Source: GCA-2746795 sp963747345 (GTDB lineage: Bacteria > Chloroflexota > Anaerolineae > Promineifilales > Promineifilaceae). Taken from it: 64,000 bases of DNA. The DNA is taken from positions 72,689 to 136,688 of the forward strand of contig CAVVFA010000024.1 of NCBI GenBank assembly GCA_963747345.1, given 5' to 3'. Positions 37,957 through 47,507 of this stretch are shown here, in pieces (position 1 is the first letter of the stretch; every line of letters starts with the position of its first letter). The translations under genes were made by a program, and so were the position numbers. The notes under the pieces are model-generated. The model did not search any database, was not told the origin of the DNA, and was given only the letters and a program-made list of their open reading frames with translations.

Positions 37957-39189
37957 ATGAAATATTTAAAATGGCTTGTTCTGATTGTTCTCTCCGTTTT
38001 ATTAGGGGTGTTGCTGGTACAGTATATGACGATTCACCCGCTTCAGATGAGCTTGTTTCTCGTTTTAACACTCACCGCCTTGTTTGCGCTTATCATCCTT
38101 ATCGCCAAAGGATTTCAAGGCAAGCAACTGCCAATTGCCATCATTTTATCGGTTGCGTTATTTATTTCCGGTTATGCAGTGATGACTGGCATTTTTCTTT
38201 CGCGGGAAGATACTCGATTTGTACCTGAATTGACGCGGACGCCCGGTGATCCTGGTGACGGGCACACGGCCGTTATCTATTTCACACATGGAGAACCCTC
38301 CACCTACGATCCCATCAGTTGGATCAATCAATTTCGAGAATTTGATGAACAGGGCATTGCTTTCATTCCCTTTTTAGTGCGACCCTATTTTGTACATCAA
38401 CTGCGCAATGCCTATTTGAAAGTAGGGCAGAGCCATCATCGGGAGATGCACTTGCAAATGCTGCAAAGTCTGGAAGCTGCATACAGGCAGGAAGGGGATG
38501 AAACCACCCAGTTCTACATCAGTTTTTTAGATGATGAACCACGTCCTGATGCCGCAGTCATTCAAGCGTTAAACGATGGGGCTAGTGACATTATCGTCAG
38601 CGAAGTATTCCTTACCATTTCCAACCACACGGCAGAAGGGGAAGAGCAGATAGAAAGCGTCAATGTAGAAAATTATGGCGCAACACTCACTTTTACTGGT
38701 CCGATGTGGGATTCTGAAGGATTACGAAGTATGTTTGTCCAAAGAGCCAACGCCAACATTGATGGCACCGACAAAAGTAAAGTTGGTGTGCTTTTGGTGG
38801 GGCATGGTCAGCCTGACGAATGGGATGTGGAATGGCCTACCGAAACGGAACAAGAGACTGCTTTCCGTCATGAAGTGTTGAATCTTTTCGCTGAAGATGG
38901 CTATGATGATGAAAATTTGAGTTTAGCTTGGATGGAATTCAAGGAGCCAAAACCGGCCGAGAAAGCGGAGGAATTTTATCAAAATGGCGTTGAAAAAATC
39001 GTTTTTTACTCAGCCGCCATTAGCGCTGACTCTATTCACAGTCAATATGATATTCCAGAACTGGTAAACGAGGCAGAAATTCCTGAGGATATCCCGATTA
39101 TCAATTTAGGGGCTTGGAATGACGATCCCATCGTTATTGAAGCTATTAAAGAGAAAATTGATGCGGTGATGGCTGACTCAGGCGGTTGA
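37957..39189 (+). CDS. Membrane-anchored protein with a chelatase-like (CbiX/ferrochelatase-fold) domain
   Basis: Three hydrophobic segments in the first 90 residues are followed by a soluble domain of about 310 residues. That domain has two halves, each opening with a strand and His: AVIYFTHGEPSTYDP and VGVLLVGHGQPDEWD; the second half ends with GVEKIVFYSAAISADSIHSQYD. This two-lobed layout with a terminal His resembles class II chelatases such as ferrochelatase and CbiX. No haem or cobalamin genes are adjacent, so metal insertion is only a possibility. The start follows AAGGAGGAAG. It follows the PlsY-like gene by about 50 bases. Confidence 0.65.
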   Translation: MKYLKWLVLIVLSVLLGVLLVQYMTIHPLQMSLFLVLTLTALFALIILIAKGFQGKQLPIAIILSVALFISGYAVMTGIFLSREDTRFVPELTRTPGDPGDGHTAVIYFTHGEPSTYDPISWINQFREFDEQGIAFIPFLVRPYFVHQLRNAYLKVGQSHHREMHLQMLQSLEAAYRQEGDETTQFYISFLDDEPRPDAAVIQALNDGASDIIVSEVFLTISNHTAEGEEQIESVNVENYGATLTFTGPMWDSEGLRSMFVQRANANIDGTDKSKVGVLLVGHGQPDEWDVEWPTETEQETAFRHEVLNLFAEDGYDDENLSLAWMEFKEPKPAEKAEEFYQNGVEKIVFYSAAISADSIHSQYDIPELVNEAEIPEDIPIINLGAWNDDPIVIEAIKEKIDAVMADSGG

Positions 39190-39265
39190 TTATTTGAAGC
39201 ATTAAGCAGAGAAGGGTACGTCTACGTTTTGGGTTGTAACATCAAGAATGAAAATGGAGCGATAA

Positions 39266-40015
39266 ATGTCAGTTCTCACAGCAGAATCATTGTGTAGGCG
39301 GTATCTATTGGGAGAGCATACTGTCGATGCTTTGGCAGGGGTAGATTTTTCAGTAACAGAAGGGGAGTTTGTGGGTATTATGGGGCCGTCGGGCAGTGGG
39401 AAATCGACGTTGCTGCATTTGCTGGGCGGCTTAGACAAACCCACAGACGGTGAAATTACGCTTGCAGGTAACAAGCTTTCTCTTCTAGATGACAAAGAGA
39501 CAACATTGGTACGGCGGCATAACGTTGGCTTTGTCTTTCAGTTTTACAATTTATTGCCTACGCTAACTGCTGAAGAGAACATTTTGCTGCCCATTCTCAT
39601 TGATGGCAAAGATGGCAGGCAATATCAGGAGCGGTTAGATACTGTGCTCAAACTGGTTGGTTTAGAATCGCGGCGCAGCCACAAACCAGACCAGCTATCA
39701 GGTGGTGAGCAGCAGCGTGTTTCTATTGCCCGAGCCATGATTACGGAACCAGCTATTGTTTTGGCTGATGAGCCAACGGGGAATCTGGATTCAAAAACGG
39801 GCAAAATTATCATGGAACTACTGCGCCGCTCCTGCGATGAATTGGGGCAGACGATTATTGTGGTGACTCATGATCCCCGAGCGGCGGCTTATGCGGATCG
39901 TGTGGTCTTCTTACAGGATGGTGTCGTAGCTTCGCAAATTGCTTTTTCCGAAAGGGACGATTTGGCGGTAAGGCGGCAAACAGTTATTGATGCCATGGTG
40001 GAGTTGGAGGCCTAA
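39266..40015 (+). CDS. ABC transporter ATP-binding protein (MacB/LolD type)
   Basis: ATPase subunit of an exporter-type or mechanotransmission ABC system. It has Walker A GPSGSGKST, the Q loop in FVFQFYNLLP, the signature LSGGEQQRVSIARA, Walker B VLADEPTGNLD and the switch His in VVTHDPRA. About 249 residues. The stop overlaps the start of the permease gene (TAATG), so the two are translationally coupled. Confidence 0.95.
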   Translation: MSVLTAESLCRRYLLGEHTVDALAGVDFSVTEGEFVGIMGPSGSGKSTLLHLLGGLDKPTDGEITLAGNKLSLLDDKETTLVRRHNVGFVFQFYNLLPTLTAEENILLPILIDGKDGRQYQERLDTVLKLVGLESRRSHKPDQLSGGEQQRVSIARAMITEPAIVLADEPTGNLDSKTGKIIMELLRRSCDELGQTIIVVTHDPRAAAYADRVVFLQDGVVASQIAFSERDDLAVRRQTVIDAMVELEA

Positions 40016-42607
40016 TGACGCTCACCCGGTTGCTTATTCTGCGCTCGATTAAGGAACGGCCGTTACGCATGCTTTTGAGTTCGTTTGGTATCATCTTGGG
40101 GGTTGCCAGCATTCTGGCCATCGGGGTCACCAACCAGGCGGCACTTGAATCCGTCACCCGTCTCTTTGCCGACACCTCGGGCAAATCCAGTCTCATCATC
40201 ACCAGTGCGGATTCTGACGGGCAAGGTTTCAACGACAACATCATGAGCCGCGCTGACCGGGTGGCCGGTATTAGGGTGATGGCACCTTCCCTCAGCGTAA
40301 CCACGGTTCTGGCTGAAGAACTGCCGCCCGACGAAATTGCTTTTAGCATGTTTGGCATGGATCAGGGTGGGCTGTCGCTCATGGGTATCGACCCGCAGGT
40401 GGATGGGGATGTGAGAGAGTATGAGTTGGTAAACGGCCGTTTTCTTTCAGAGCGCCTGGATGACGAAGAAATCGTTTTGGTTGAAACCTTTGCCACCGAA
40501 CAAAATCTTACCCTCAACGATTGGGTCGAAATCACCACACCCTATGGCATTGATAAACTGCGGCTCGTGGGTCTGATTGCCGAAGAAGGAGCTGGGCGGC
40601 AGAATAACGGCGCTTTTGGTGTGGTGCCGCTGGAAACATTGCAAAAGTATTTTGACCGCAACCGTTCCCTAGACCAAATCGACGTCGTCATTGACAAGCC
40701 TGATGCCTCCAACGCCGACATCGAACAGTTAAAAAACGACTTGCAGCAAGCATTGGGTACCGACTCTGCTGTCTTGTTCCCCGCGTCTCAAGGCGAACGG
40801 GTGGTGCAGATGTTGGGCAACTACCAGATTGGTCTCAACTTTTTGAGCGGCATGGCATTGTTTGTGGGCGCATTCCTCATCTACAACGCTTTCTCCATGA
40901 CTGTTGTCGAGCGCACCCGCGAATTTGGCATGTTGCGCACCGTGGGCATGACCCGCCAGCAAGTCACTCGGCAGGTCATGCTGGAAGCCTCCGTTTTGGG
41001 GCTGATTGGTTCAGCCATTGGCATTGGCTTGGGAATTTTGTTAGCTCGGGGGTTGTCTGTGGTGATGGAAGTGGTATTGGGGCAAGATTTGAGCCGCATT
41101 GAGCTGCCTATCGATTTGGTAATTATCAGCGGCTTGGTAGGTCTTGTTGTCACGTTATTCGCGGCGGCGATTCCTGCCTGGCAGGCAGGCAAAATATCGC
41201 CGTTAGAAGCCCTGCGTATTCGTGGTACGAGCAAAGAAGGTTGGTTTATCCGTGATGGCTGGAAGGTTGGGATTGCGCTGCTACTTATTTCTACGGCGCT
41301 GTTGTTATGGAATCCATTCCCATATGACGCTCAGTTTCGCCTGGGCAGTGTGGCTGTGATTGCCCTGTTTTTTGGCGGCACCTTTATGATTCCCTCCAGT
41401 GTGACTTATTGGGAACGCGGGATGCGTGGCATTATCCGCCGTTTGTATGGCAACAGCGGGCTTATTGGCAGCCTCAACCTGGAGCGCTCCAAAATGCGCA
41501 CCACCCTCACCGTAGCCGCCCTCATGATTGGCGTGTCGATGATGATTGTGGTGTGGACAATGACGGAATCGTTTAAAGGGGATTTGGAGGAATGGTTGGA
41601 TGGTTATATTGGGGGAGATATTTATGTGACATCGTCGGTCAATATGCGTACGGATTTGTGGCAGCGGCTGCAATCGGTGGAAGGAATCGCAGGCCGTTGC
41701 GCCTGTCCGTTATTTTGAAGTCAAATGGTACACGCCAGAAGGGGCTGAGGAAGATGGTCTGTTTATGGCTGTGGAACCATTAGCTTACAATGAAGTCACT
41801 TCTTTTGTCTTCGAGCAAACTGATAATGGCGCTTCGGAGGAAACCGCCCTTCTTGAGATGGAAGACGGCGGTACTATTTTTGTCTCCAGCGTGATGGCAG
41901 AGAAATACGGGCTGAGTCCGGGGGATTCTTTAGACTTGTTTACGAAAACGGGAAAACGGCCGTTTGTCATTGGCGCGGTTGTCGTTGATTTCTACAACAA
42001 CGGCCTTGTCATCGACGGTAGTTGGGCCGACATGCGCCGACATTTCCGCCTGAACGATGCCAATGCCTACATGGTCAAAGTAAATGAAGAGACGAGTGTA
42101 GATGCCGTCAAAGCAGATATCGACGACTTGTTTGGCGACCGTTACCATCTCATTGTGGAATCTAATCTAGCCATCCAGGAGCGCGTCAACGTCTTGATGG
42201 ACCAGGCGTACAGCATGTTTGATGTCTTGGCGCTCATCGCTATGGTTGTTGCCTTCCTTGGTATTACCAATACGCTGACCATGAATGTCATGGAGCGCAT
42301 CCGTGAAATTGGCATGTTGCGCAGCATTGGCATGTCTCGCGGACAGGTCATTTTAATGGTATTGGCCGAAGCGGGTTTGATGGGCGTGATTGGTGGGATT
42401 GTTGGCGTTATTTTTGGCATTTTACTTTCCCGCATTTTCTTGTTGTCGATGACGGCGATGTCGGGTTACAAACTAGAGTTTATCCTGCCAATATCTCGCG
42501 TGATTATGGGATTCCTTATCGCCGTCGTTATTGCCCACATTGCTGCTGTCTTCCCAGCCAACCGCGCCGCCAAAGTCGACATCATGGAAGCCATCCACCA
42601 AGAATAA
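40015..42607 (+). CDS. ABC transporter permease with two FtsX-like halves, one frameshift
   Basis: A MacB/FtsX-family permease of about 863 residues. The first half (40015 to about 41691) has an N-terminal membrane segment, a large extracellular domain and an FtsX block with RTREFGMLRTVGMTRQQV. At 41691-41693 one extra base must be skipped (from VEGIA to AVAPVRYFEV); the second half then repeats the pattern, with a second extracellular domain and a second FtsX block with RIREIGMLRSIGMSRGQV, ending VDIMEAIHQE. The duplication suggests an intramolecular dimer working with the ATPase encoded just upstream. Substrate unknown; lipoprotein or envelope work is typical of this family. Confidence 0.9.
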
Positions 42608-42735
42608 ACTGCATAAATTCACCATAAAGATGCAACAGGCGCAAAGTTTTTCATTTGATTTTCTTTGCGCCTGTTGTGTCATCTGCGGTAAATTACGTTT
42701 GTATTTGCCGCCCCGCCTGATAAACTCCCCTCATT
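42608..42735. repeat. GGCGCAAAG / CTTTGCGCC hairpin after the ABC permease
   Basis: CAACAGGCGCAAAG and CTTTGCGCCTGTTG pair over 14 bases around an A/T-rich loop (about 42632-42676). It may terminate the ABC transcript. Same style as the hairpins at 17950 and 31995. Confidence 0.78.
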
Positions 42736-43890
42736 ATGCATATCGCCATCAACGCTTATTTTTGGAATCGTCCCTTTGTGGGTAGTGGTCAATATACGAG
42801 GCAGCTTGTCTATCATCTGAACAAGCTCGTCTCCGATCTCAAAATCACCCTCGTTTTCCCCCAAATTCCAGGAGAATCTCAACCAGAAGATGTGCCGCCT
42901 GACGTGCAAGTGAAATTAGTACCGGCTCGTGGCGGACATTTGGGAAAGGTTCTGTTTGAACAGCAATTGTTTCCCAAAGCGTGCCAGGAAGTTGGCGCGA
43001 CGTTGGCTCATGTGCCTTATTGGGGAGCGCCGCTGCGATCCCCAGTCCCGTTAGTCGTAACGGTGCATGATCTGACAACGCTGTTAGTGCCGGAATATAA
43101 TCGCGGGGCGAAGGCGCGGCTGTACAATGCGTTGGTGAGTGCCAGTGCCAGAGGTGCAAATCACATTATTACCGATTCGTTTGCGAGCAAGTTGGAGATT
43201 GTGGATTATTTGGGGATAGATGAGGAAAGGATAACGGCCGTTTACCTTGCCGCCTCCCCTTCCTACACACCCCAAGAAAACAACCTGGTCGATATGGCCA
43301 TCCTACGCAAATACGACCTACCCGATTTTTACATTCTCTACCTGGGCGGCTACGAAAACCACAAAAACGTTAAGACCTTGCTTCTTGCCTGGACATACGT
43401 AGGGCAAGCGCTTGGCACTGATTACCCACTTGTCCTGGCTGGTCGAAAACCAAAAGAACCATCTGCCACATTCCCTGATTACGACAACTACATCAAACAA
43501 CTGCGCATCGAAGAATACGTGCATTGGATTGGTTATGTGGACGAAGAAGACAAGCCCGTTCTCTACCGCAACGCTGAAACCTTCGTTTTTCCCAGTAAAC
43601 GGGAAGGCTTTGGTCTACCCGTGCTTGAAGCAATGGCCTGCGGTACCCCAGTCGTCACCAGTGACGCCACCTCCATTCCTGAAGTCGTCGGCGATGCCGG
43701 GTTTACTGTTGATCCTGATGATGCCCGTGGCATGGCCGGTGCCATCATCGCCACCATAATCCAAGATAATTTAGCAGCAGAAATGTGCCAAAGCAGTCAA
43801 AAACAAGCCTCGAAATTTTCCTGGGAGAAAACAGCTACCGAGACTTTGTTAATTTATGATCAGGTAAACCAAGTAAACCGTAAAGAATAA
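42736..43890 (+). CDS. Glycosyltransferase family 4 protein
   Basis: A cytosolic GT-B glycosyltransferase using a nucleotide sugar. The N-terminal domain starts MHIAINAYFWNRPFVGSGQYTRQL with the acceptor-side glycine loop; the C-terminal domain has YLGGYENHKNVKTLL, then FPSKREGFGLPVLEAMACGTPVV, which contains the EX7E donor-binding pattern, and SIPEVVGDAG. About 384 residues, complete. It stands alone between the ABC transporter and argS. The sugar and acceptor are unknown. Confidence 0.92.
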   Translation: MHIAINAYFWNRPFVGSGQYTRQLVYHLNKLVSDLKITLVFPQIPGESQPEDVPPDVQVKLVPARGGHLGKVLFEQQLFPKACQEVGATLAHVPYWGAPLRSPVPLVVTVHDLTTLLVPEYNRGAKARLYNALVSASARGANHIITDSFASKLEIVDYLGIDEERITAVYLAASPSYTPQENNLVDMAILRKYDLPDFYILYLGGYENHKNVKTLLLAWTYVGQALGTDYPLVLAGRKPKEPSATFPDYDNYIKQLRIEEYVHWIGYVDEEDKPVLYRNAETFVFPSKREGFGLPVLEAMACGTPVVTSDATSIPEVVGDAGFTVDPDDARGMAGAIIATIIQDNLAAEMCQSSQKQASKFSWEKTATETLLIYDQVNQVNRKE

Positions 43891-43991
43891 ATGGTGTACA
43901 GTAGGTAAACTGTTAACTGAACACTGGCACTTGCCTCACTTGCCCACAAGCATTACAATGCGCCGGATTTCCCACGAGAGGATAATAAGGA

Positions 43992-45655
43992 ATGAGAATA
44001 GATACACAGCTAGAAATAGACCTTCGTCAGGCGATTAAAAACGCGCAAACCGTAGGAACCTTGCCAGAGTTTGAGATACCAGAAGTTTCCATAGAGAAAC
44101 CACGTACCCCAGAAAACGGCGATTACGCCACCCCCACACCGCTGCGTTTAGCAAAACTAGCACGCATGGCTCCCATTAAAATTGCACAAGCCATCGCGGA
44201 TCAAATGAGTGACTTAGATTATTTAGACGAAGTTGCCGTGGCACCTCCCGGATTTATCAATCTTCGCCTTTCCTTGGCATACATACAAGGCTTGGTTGAG
44301 CAGATTTTAGAATACGGCATGGATTTCGGCAGTATCGACATCGGTGCTGGCAAAAAAGCGCAAGTTGAATGTGTCAGTGCCAACCCAACTGGACCGATTA
44401 CACTGGGCCGTACTCGTGGTGGGGTCATGGGTGATACGTTGGCGCGTGCCATGCGTGCCGCTGGCTACGATGTCACCCTGGAATATTACTACAACGATGC
44501 CGGGCGGCAGATCACCATGCTTGGCGAATCTGTCAAAACACGCTATTTACAACAATGTGGACAAGCAGTTGAACTATCAGACGAACATTATCAAGGTGCC
44601 TATATCACCGATATTGCGCAGGAATTGTTTGAGCAGCACGGAGATTCTCTGCAAGATCAGCCCAGCGACTATTTCGGAGATATAGCTAAAGACCAGATTT
44701 CAGCAGATCAAAAAGCAACTCTGAAAAGTGTCAATATCGAATTTGACGTTTATTTCCGTGAAAACAGCTTGTATGAAAATGGGCAAGTGTGGGAAGCGTT
44801 AGAAATCTTGCGAAGAAAAAGGCTACGTCTACGAAAAAGATGGGGCGCAGTGGTTCCGTACCACCGAATTTTGGCGACGACAAAGATCGAGTCATCGTCA
44901 AGAACACAGGCGAACCAACCTACCGTATGCCCGATATTGCCTACCATTGGGACAAAGCACAACGTGGGTTCGATTTAGTCGTCGATTTCTTCGGCCCAGA
45001 TCATCATGCCACAGCACCGCAAGTGCTGATGGGTGTGCAGGCTTTGGGCTACGACACAAGTTTCGTGCGGACTGTTTTGCACCAAATCGTGAGTTTAGTA
45101 CGTGGTGGCGAACAAGTAAAAATGAGCACACGACGAGGCACCTATGTCACATTAGATGAACTTGTTGAAGAAGTTGGCCCAGATCCAATTCGCTATTTTA
45201 TGATTTCTCGGTCCGGCAACTCCGAGATAATTTTTGATCTGGATTTGGCTGTCGAACAGTCAGATAAAAACCCCGTCTACTATATCCAAAACGCGCTTGT
45301 GCGCTGTGCCGGTATCTTCCGTAAGTGGGAAGAAGCAGGCTTTGCCCCAGATGCTGATAAAGATGCCGACCTGAGCCTGCTTACACACGAAAATGAAAAA
45401 CGTTTCTTGCTCAAAACCTTGGAATTATCCAATGTGCTAGAAATGATGGTAGATGAATCAGCACCGCATCATATTTCGTTTTATGCGTATGAATTGGCTT
45501 CAATGTTTCATCCTACTTATGAAACATGTCGCGTATTACATTCTGAAGTACCTGAAGATGTGCGTTTGGCACGATTGCATTTTTATCGAGCGGCAAAACA
45601 AATGTTTGTTCGTGTACTCGATTTAATGGGGATGAGTGCGCCGGAAGTGATGTAA
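43992..45655 (+). CDS. argS: Arginyl-tRNA synthetase, two frameshifts
   Basis: Class I synthetase charging tRNA-Arg. The N-terminal additional domain is followed by the HIGH-like region CVSANPTGPITLGRTRGG, in which the His is replaced (PITLGRTRG against the usual PLHVGHGRG). At about 44811 an extra base moves the frame by +1 and gives EEKGYVYEKDGAQWFRTTEF; a second extra T near 44870 moves it again to GDDKDRVIVKNTGEPTYRMPDIAYH. The KMSKR-like loop reads VKMSTRRG, and the C-terminal anticodon-binding domain runs to 45655. About 555 residues. As the gene is essential and both changes are single bases, sequence errors are likely. Confidence 0.93.
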
Positions 45656-45666
45656 GTTTAGTCTCA

Positions 45667-45683
45667 TAGCCATTGAGTGGCTA
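45667..45683. repeat. Small stem-loop TAGCCA-loop-TGGCTA
   Basis: A 6-bp stem followed by CTACAAA. A similar element with stem TAACCACT / AGTGGTTA and the tail ACTACAAA follows the cytochrome c gene at 50076-50093. They may be processing or weak termination signals. Confidence 0.55.
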
Positions 45684-45733
45684 CTACAAATCAAAGTCCG
45701 AAGTTTGCAATTTAAAGAAACTGGAGAAGATAG

Positions 45734-46288
45734 ATGTCGATTAAACCTGATAAGTGGATTCGCCGTATGGTGAAAGAGCAAAACATGATTGAGCCGTTTG
45801 TAGATGGTCAAGTACGGGATGGTGTGATTTCATACGGCTTGTCTTCCTATGGTTATGATATTCGTGTGACAAATGAATTTAAGATTTTTACCAATGTGCA
45901 TTCGGCCGTGGTAGATCCCAAGAACTTTGACTCCAAATCATTTGTCGACTTCACGGGAGACGTGTGTGTTATTCCGCCCAATTCTTTTGTGTTAGCTCAG
46001 ACGGTTGAATATTTCCGAATTCCCCGAGACGTATTGACGGTGTGCTTGGGCAAATCTACATATGCGCGTTGCGGTCTCATCGTCAATGTCACTCCCTTTG
46101 AACCAGAATGGGAAGGTCATGTGACGCTAGAAATTTCTAATACGACGCCGCTGCCAGCGCGGATTTACGCCAATGAGGGGATTGCTCAGGTGTTATTCTT
46201 CCAATCTGATGAGGTGTGTGAAACATCTTATGCAGACCGAAAGGGCAAATATCAAGGGCAGCAGAGCATCGTTTTGCCACGAATTTAA
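45734..46288 (+). CDS. dcd: dCTP deaminase
   Basis: Converts dCTP to dUTP for thymidylate synthesis. About 184 residues. It shows GLSSYGYDIRV near the N-terminus, the catalytic region GKSTYARCGLIVNVTPFEPEWEGHVTLEISN with the conserved Glu, the IYANEGIAQVLFF strand and the C-terminal KYQGQQSIVLPRI that closes over the nucleotide. The ATG follows GGAGAAG. It lies just upstream of tRNA-Val. Confidence 0.95.
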   Translation: MSIKPDKWIRRMVKEQNMIEPFVDGQVRDGVISYGLSSYGYDIRVTNEFKIFTNVHSAVVDPKNFDSKSFVDFTGDVCVIPPNSFVLAQTVEYFRIPRDVLTVCLGKSTYARCGLIVNVTPFEPEWEGHVTLEISNTTPLPARIYANEGIAQVLFFQSDEVCETSYADRKGKYQGQQSIVLPRI

Positions 46289-46331
46289 GCGCAATTTGCG
46301 ATGATATTTATATAAATGGGCTTTTTGTGAT

Positions 46332-46359
46332 TTGCCTATTGGGGTATAGTGGATATAAT
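46332..46359 (+). promoter_or_regulatory. Promoter of tRNA-Val
   Basis: TTGCCT (46332-46337) and TATAAT (46354-46359) are separated by 16 bases and lie 12 bases before the tRNA. Good match to a sigma-70-type promoter. Confidence 0.75.
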
Positions 46360-46371
46360 TCCATCCGCTTA

Positions 46372-46445
46372 GGGCGCTTAGCTCAGTTGGTTAGAGCGCT
46401 TCGCTTACACCGAAGAAGTCGGGGGTTCGAGTCCCTCAGCGCCCA
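46372..46445 (+). tRNA. tRNA-Val (anticodon UAC)
   Basis: A 74-base cloverleaf: 7-bp acceptor stem GGGCGCT / AGCGCCC, D arm GCTC...GAGC with AGTTGGTTA loop, anticodon stem CTTCG / CGAAG around the loop CTTACAC (anticodon TAC), T arm with TTCGAGT loop and discriminator A. CCA is not encoded. The anticodon reads GUA and related valine codons. Confidence 0.96.
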
Positions 46446-46764
46446 TTATTTTTATCCCCAAAACTCCGAAAATTTACTATAAATACGATTTGATTGCAAC
46501 TGTAGATTCCTGTGACGTCAGGTAATTGCTATTTTGGTATTTCAAGAACATATTGGACTCAATTGGTCTAATTTGGGCGAGAGGTTCAAAATTCTTGATC
46601 ACCATTAACATTCTGTTATAATCCGCTTGTGACAAAAAGTACATAATGACTTTCCCACAGGTTTGGACTTTCGTGAAGAGCTTTGTTTTTGGACAAGGCT
46701 CTTCACGAAAGTTAATCCTCAGAGTAGAAGAGAATTCAATTTTAGAAGTCAGGAGAATAGCCTT
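46446..46764 (+). promoter_or_regulatory. Promoter and leader of the Rieske/cytochrome operon
   Basis: This 319-base region holds a promoter with -35 TTGATC (46595-46600) and -10 TATAAT (46617-46622), 16 bases apart. A perfect 15-bp inverted repeat follows in the leader (ACTTTCGTGAAGAGC at 46667-46681 and its complement at 46698-46712), then AGGAG before the ATG. No T run follows the hairpin, so it is more likely an mRNA-stability or regulatory stem than a terminator. Confidence 0.7.
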
Positions 46765-47424
46765 ATGGCCAATGTAGCAGTTGATGCCGGTGCTTCCGGT
46801 AACGGAATTACAAGGCGAGAATTCTTGTATTATATTTGGGGCGCTTCGATAGCTCTCTTAACTGTACAAGCTGCCGGCCTGCTGGTCTGGTTTTTAATCC
46901 CCCGTTTTCGGGAAGGTGAATTTGGCGGCGAATTTTTGGTTAGTGTGGAAGATGTGCCAGAACCAAACACCGATCCTCGGAATTTCCCCGACGGCCGTTT
47001 CTGGTTAGTTAATCTTGATACCAACGACCCCAACGAACTGATGTATCATGCACCAGAAGATCCGCCCGAAATAGTGGGTGTCGCAGCCATCTATAAAGTC
47101 TGTACCCACTTGGGCTGTATTTATGCCTGGACAGATTCAAACAATCGGTTTGAATGCCCGTGCCATGGCTCAAAATATCGCTTAGATGGTCGTCGTATTG
47201 AATCGCCAGCGCCGCGAAATCTAGATCGCTTTAAAATCTATGCTCTGGCAGAAGATAAAATTACCGTTTTGGCAGAATCTCCGGATGTTGGTGATACTGG
47301 CACAAACCCTTGGGGTGCTATTCCTTTGCCAGCCGATACTGTATATGTCAGTGTAGATACCGGTGACAGAAAACAAGGCAACAAACAAACCTTGTTAAGT
47401 GATTTTTCCGAACAAATTCCATAG
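46765..47424 (+). CDS. Rieske iron-sulfur protein of a cytochrome bc complex
   Basis: Membrane-anchored 2Fe-2S subunit that accepts an electron from quinol. The N-terminus has a twin-arginine motif (ITRREFLYY) before a single membrane helix, as expected for a Tat-dependent Rieske protein. The cluster ligands are in CTHLGC and CPCHGS. About 219 residues. The ATG at 46765 follows AGGAG; an upstream extension of the frame to 46663 runs through the leader hairpin and was not used. It is the first gene of the operon with cytochrome b and a di-heme cytochrome c. Confidence 0.95.
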   Translation: MANVAVDAGASGNGITRREFLYYIWGASIALLTVQAAGLLVWFLIPRFREGEFGGEFLVSVEDVPEPNTDPRNFPDGRFWLVNLDTNDPNELMYHAPEDPPEIVGVAAIYKVCTHLGCIYAWTDSNNRFECPCHGSKYRLDGRRIESPAPRNLDRFKIYALAEDKITVLAESPDVGDTGTNPWGAIPLPADTVYVSVDTGDRKQGNKQTLLSDFSEQIP

Positions 47425-47437
47425 CATAACCCTCCAA

Positions 47438-47471
47438 CCCTCGGTGCTTGCACGAACCGAGGGGCTTTTGG
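47438..47471 (+). terminator. Intercistronic hairpin between the Rieske and cytochrome b genes
   Basis: CCCTCGGT and ACCGAGGG form an 8-bp stem around a 10-base loop, followed by GCTTTTGG. It may be a leaky terminator or mRNA-processing site that sets different levels of the two subunits. Confidence 0.55.
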
Positions 47472-47507
47472 TTTTAGCGTGCTGAAAGTTGGAGAAGGAG
47501 TTAGAGA

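Noticed and set aside
44380..44415. argS judged a pseudogene because the HIGH motif is altered
   Set aside because: The surrounding synthetase sequence and the KMS loop are conserved; an altered class I motif and two single-base errors do not show loss of function.
46663..46764. Extended N-terminus of the Rieske protein
   Set aside because: The extension encodes the leader hairpin; the ATG at 46765 has AGGAG and leads directly to the twin-arginine signal.
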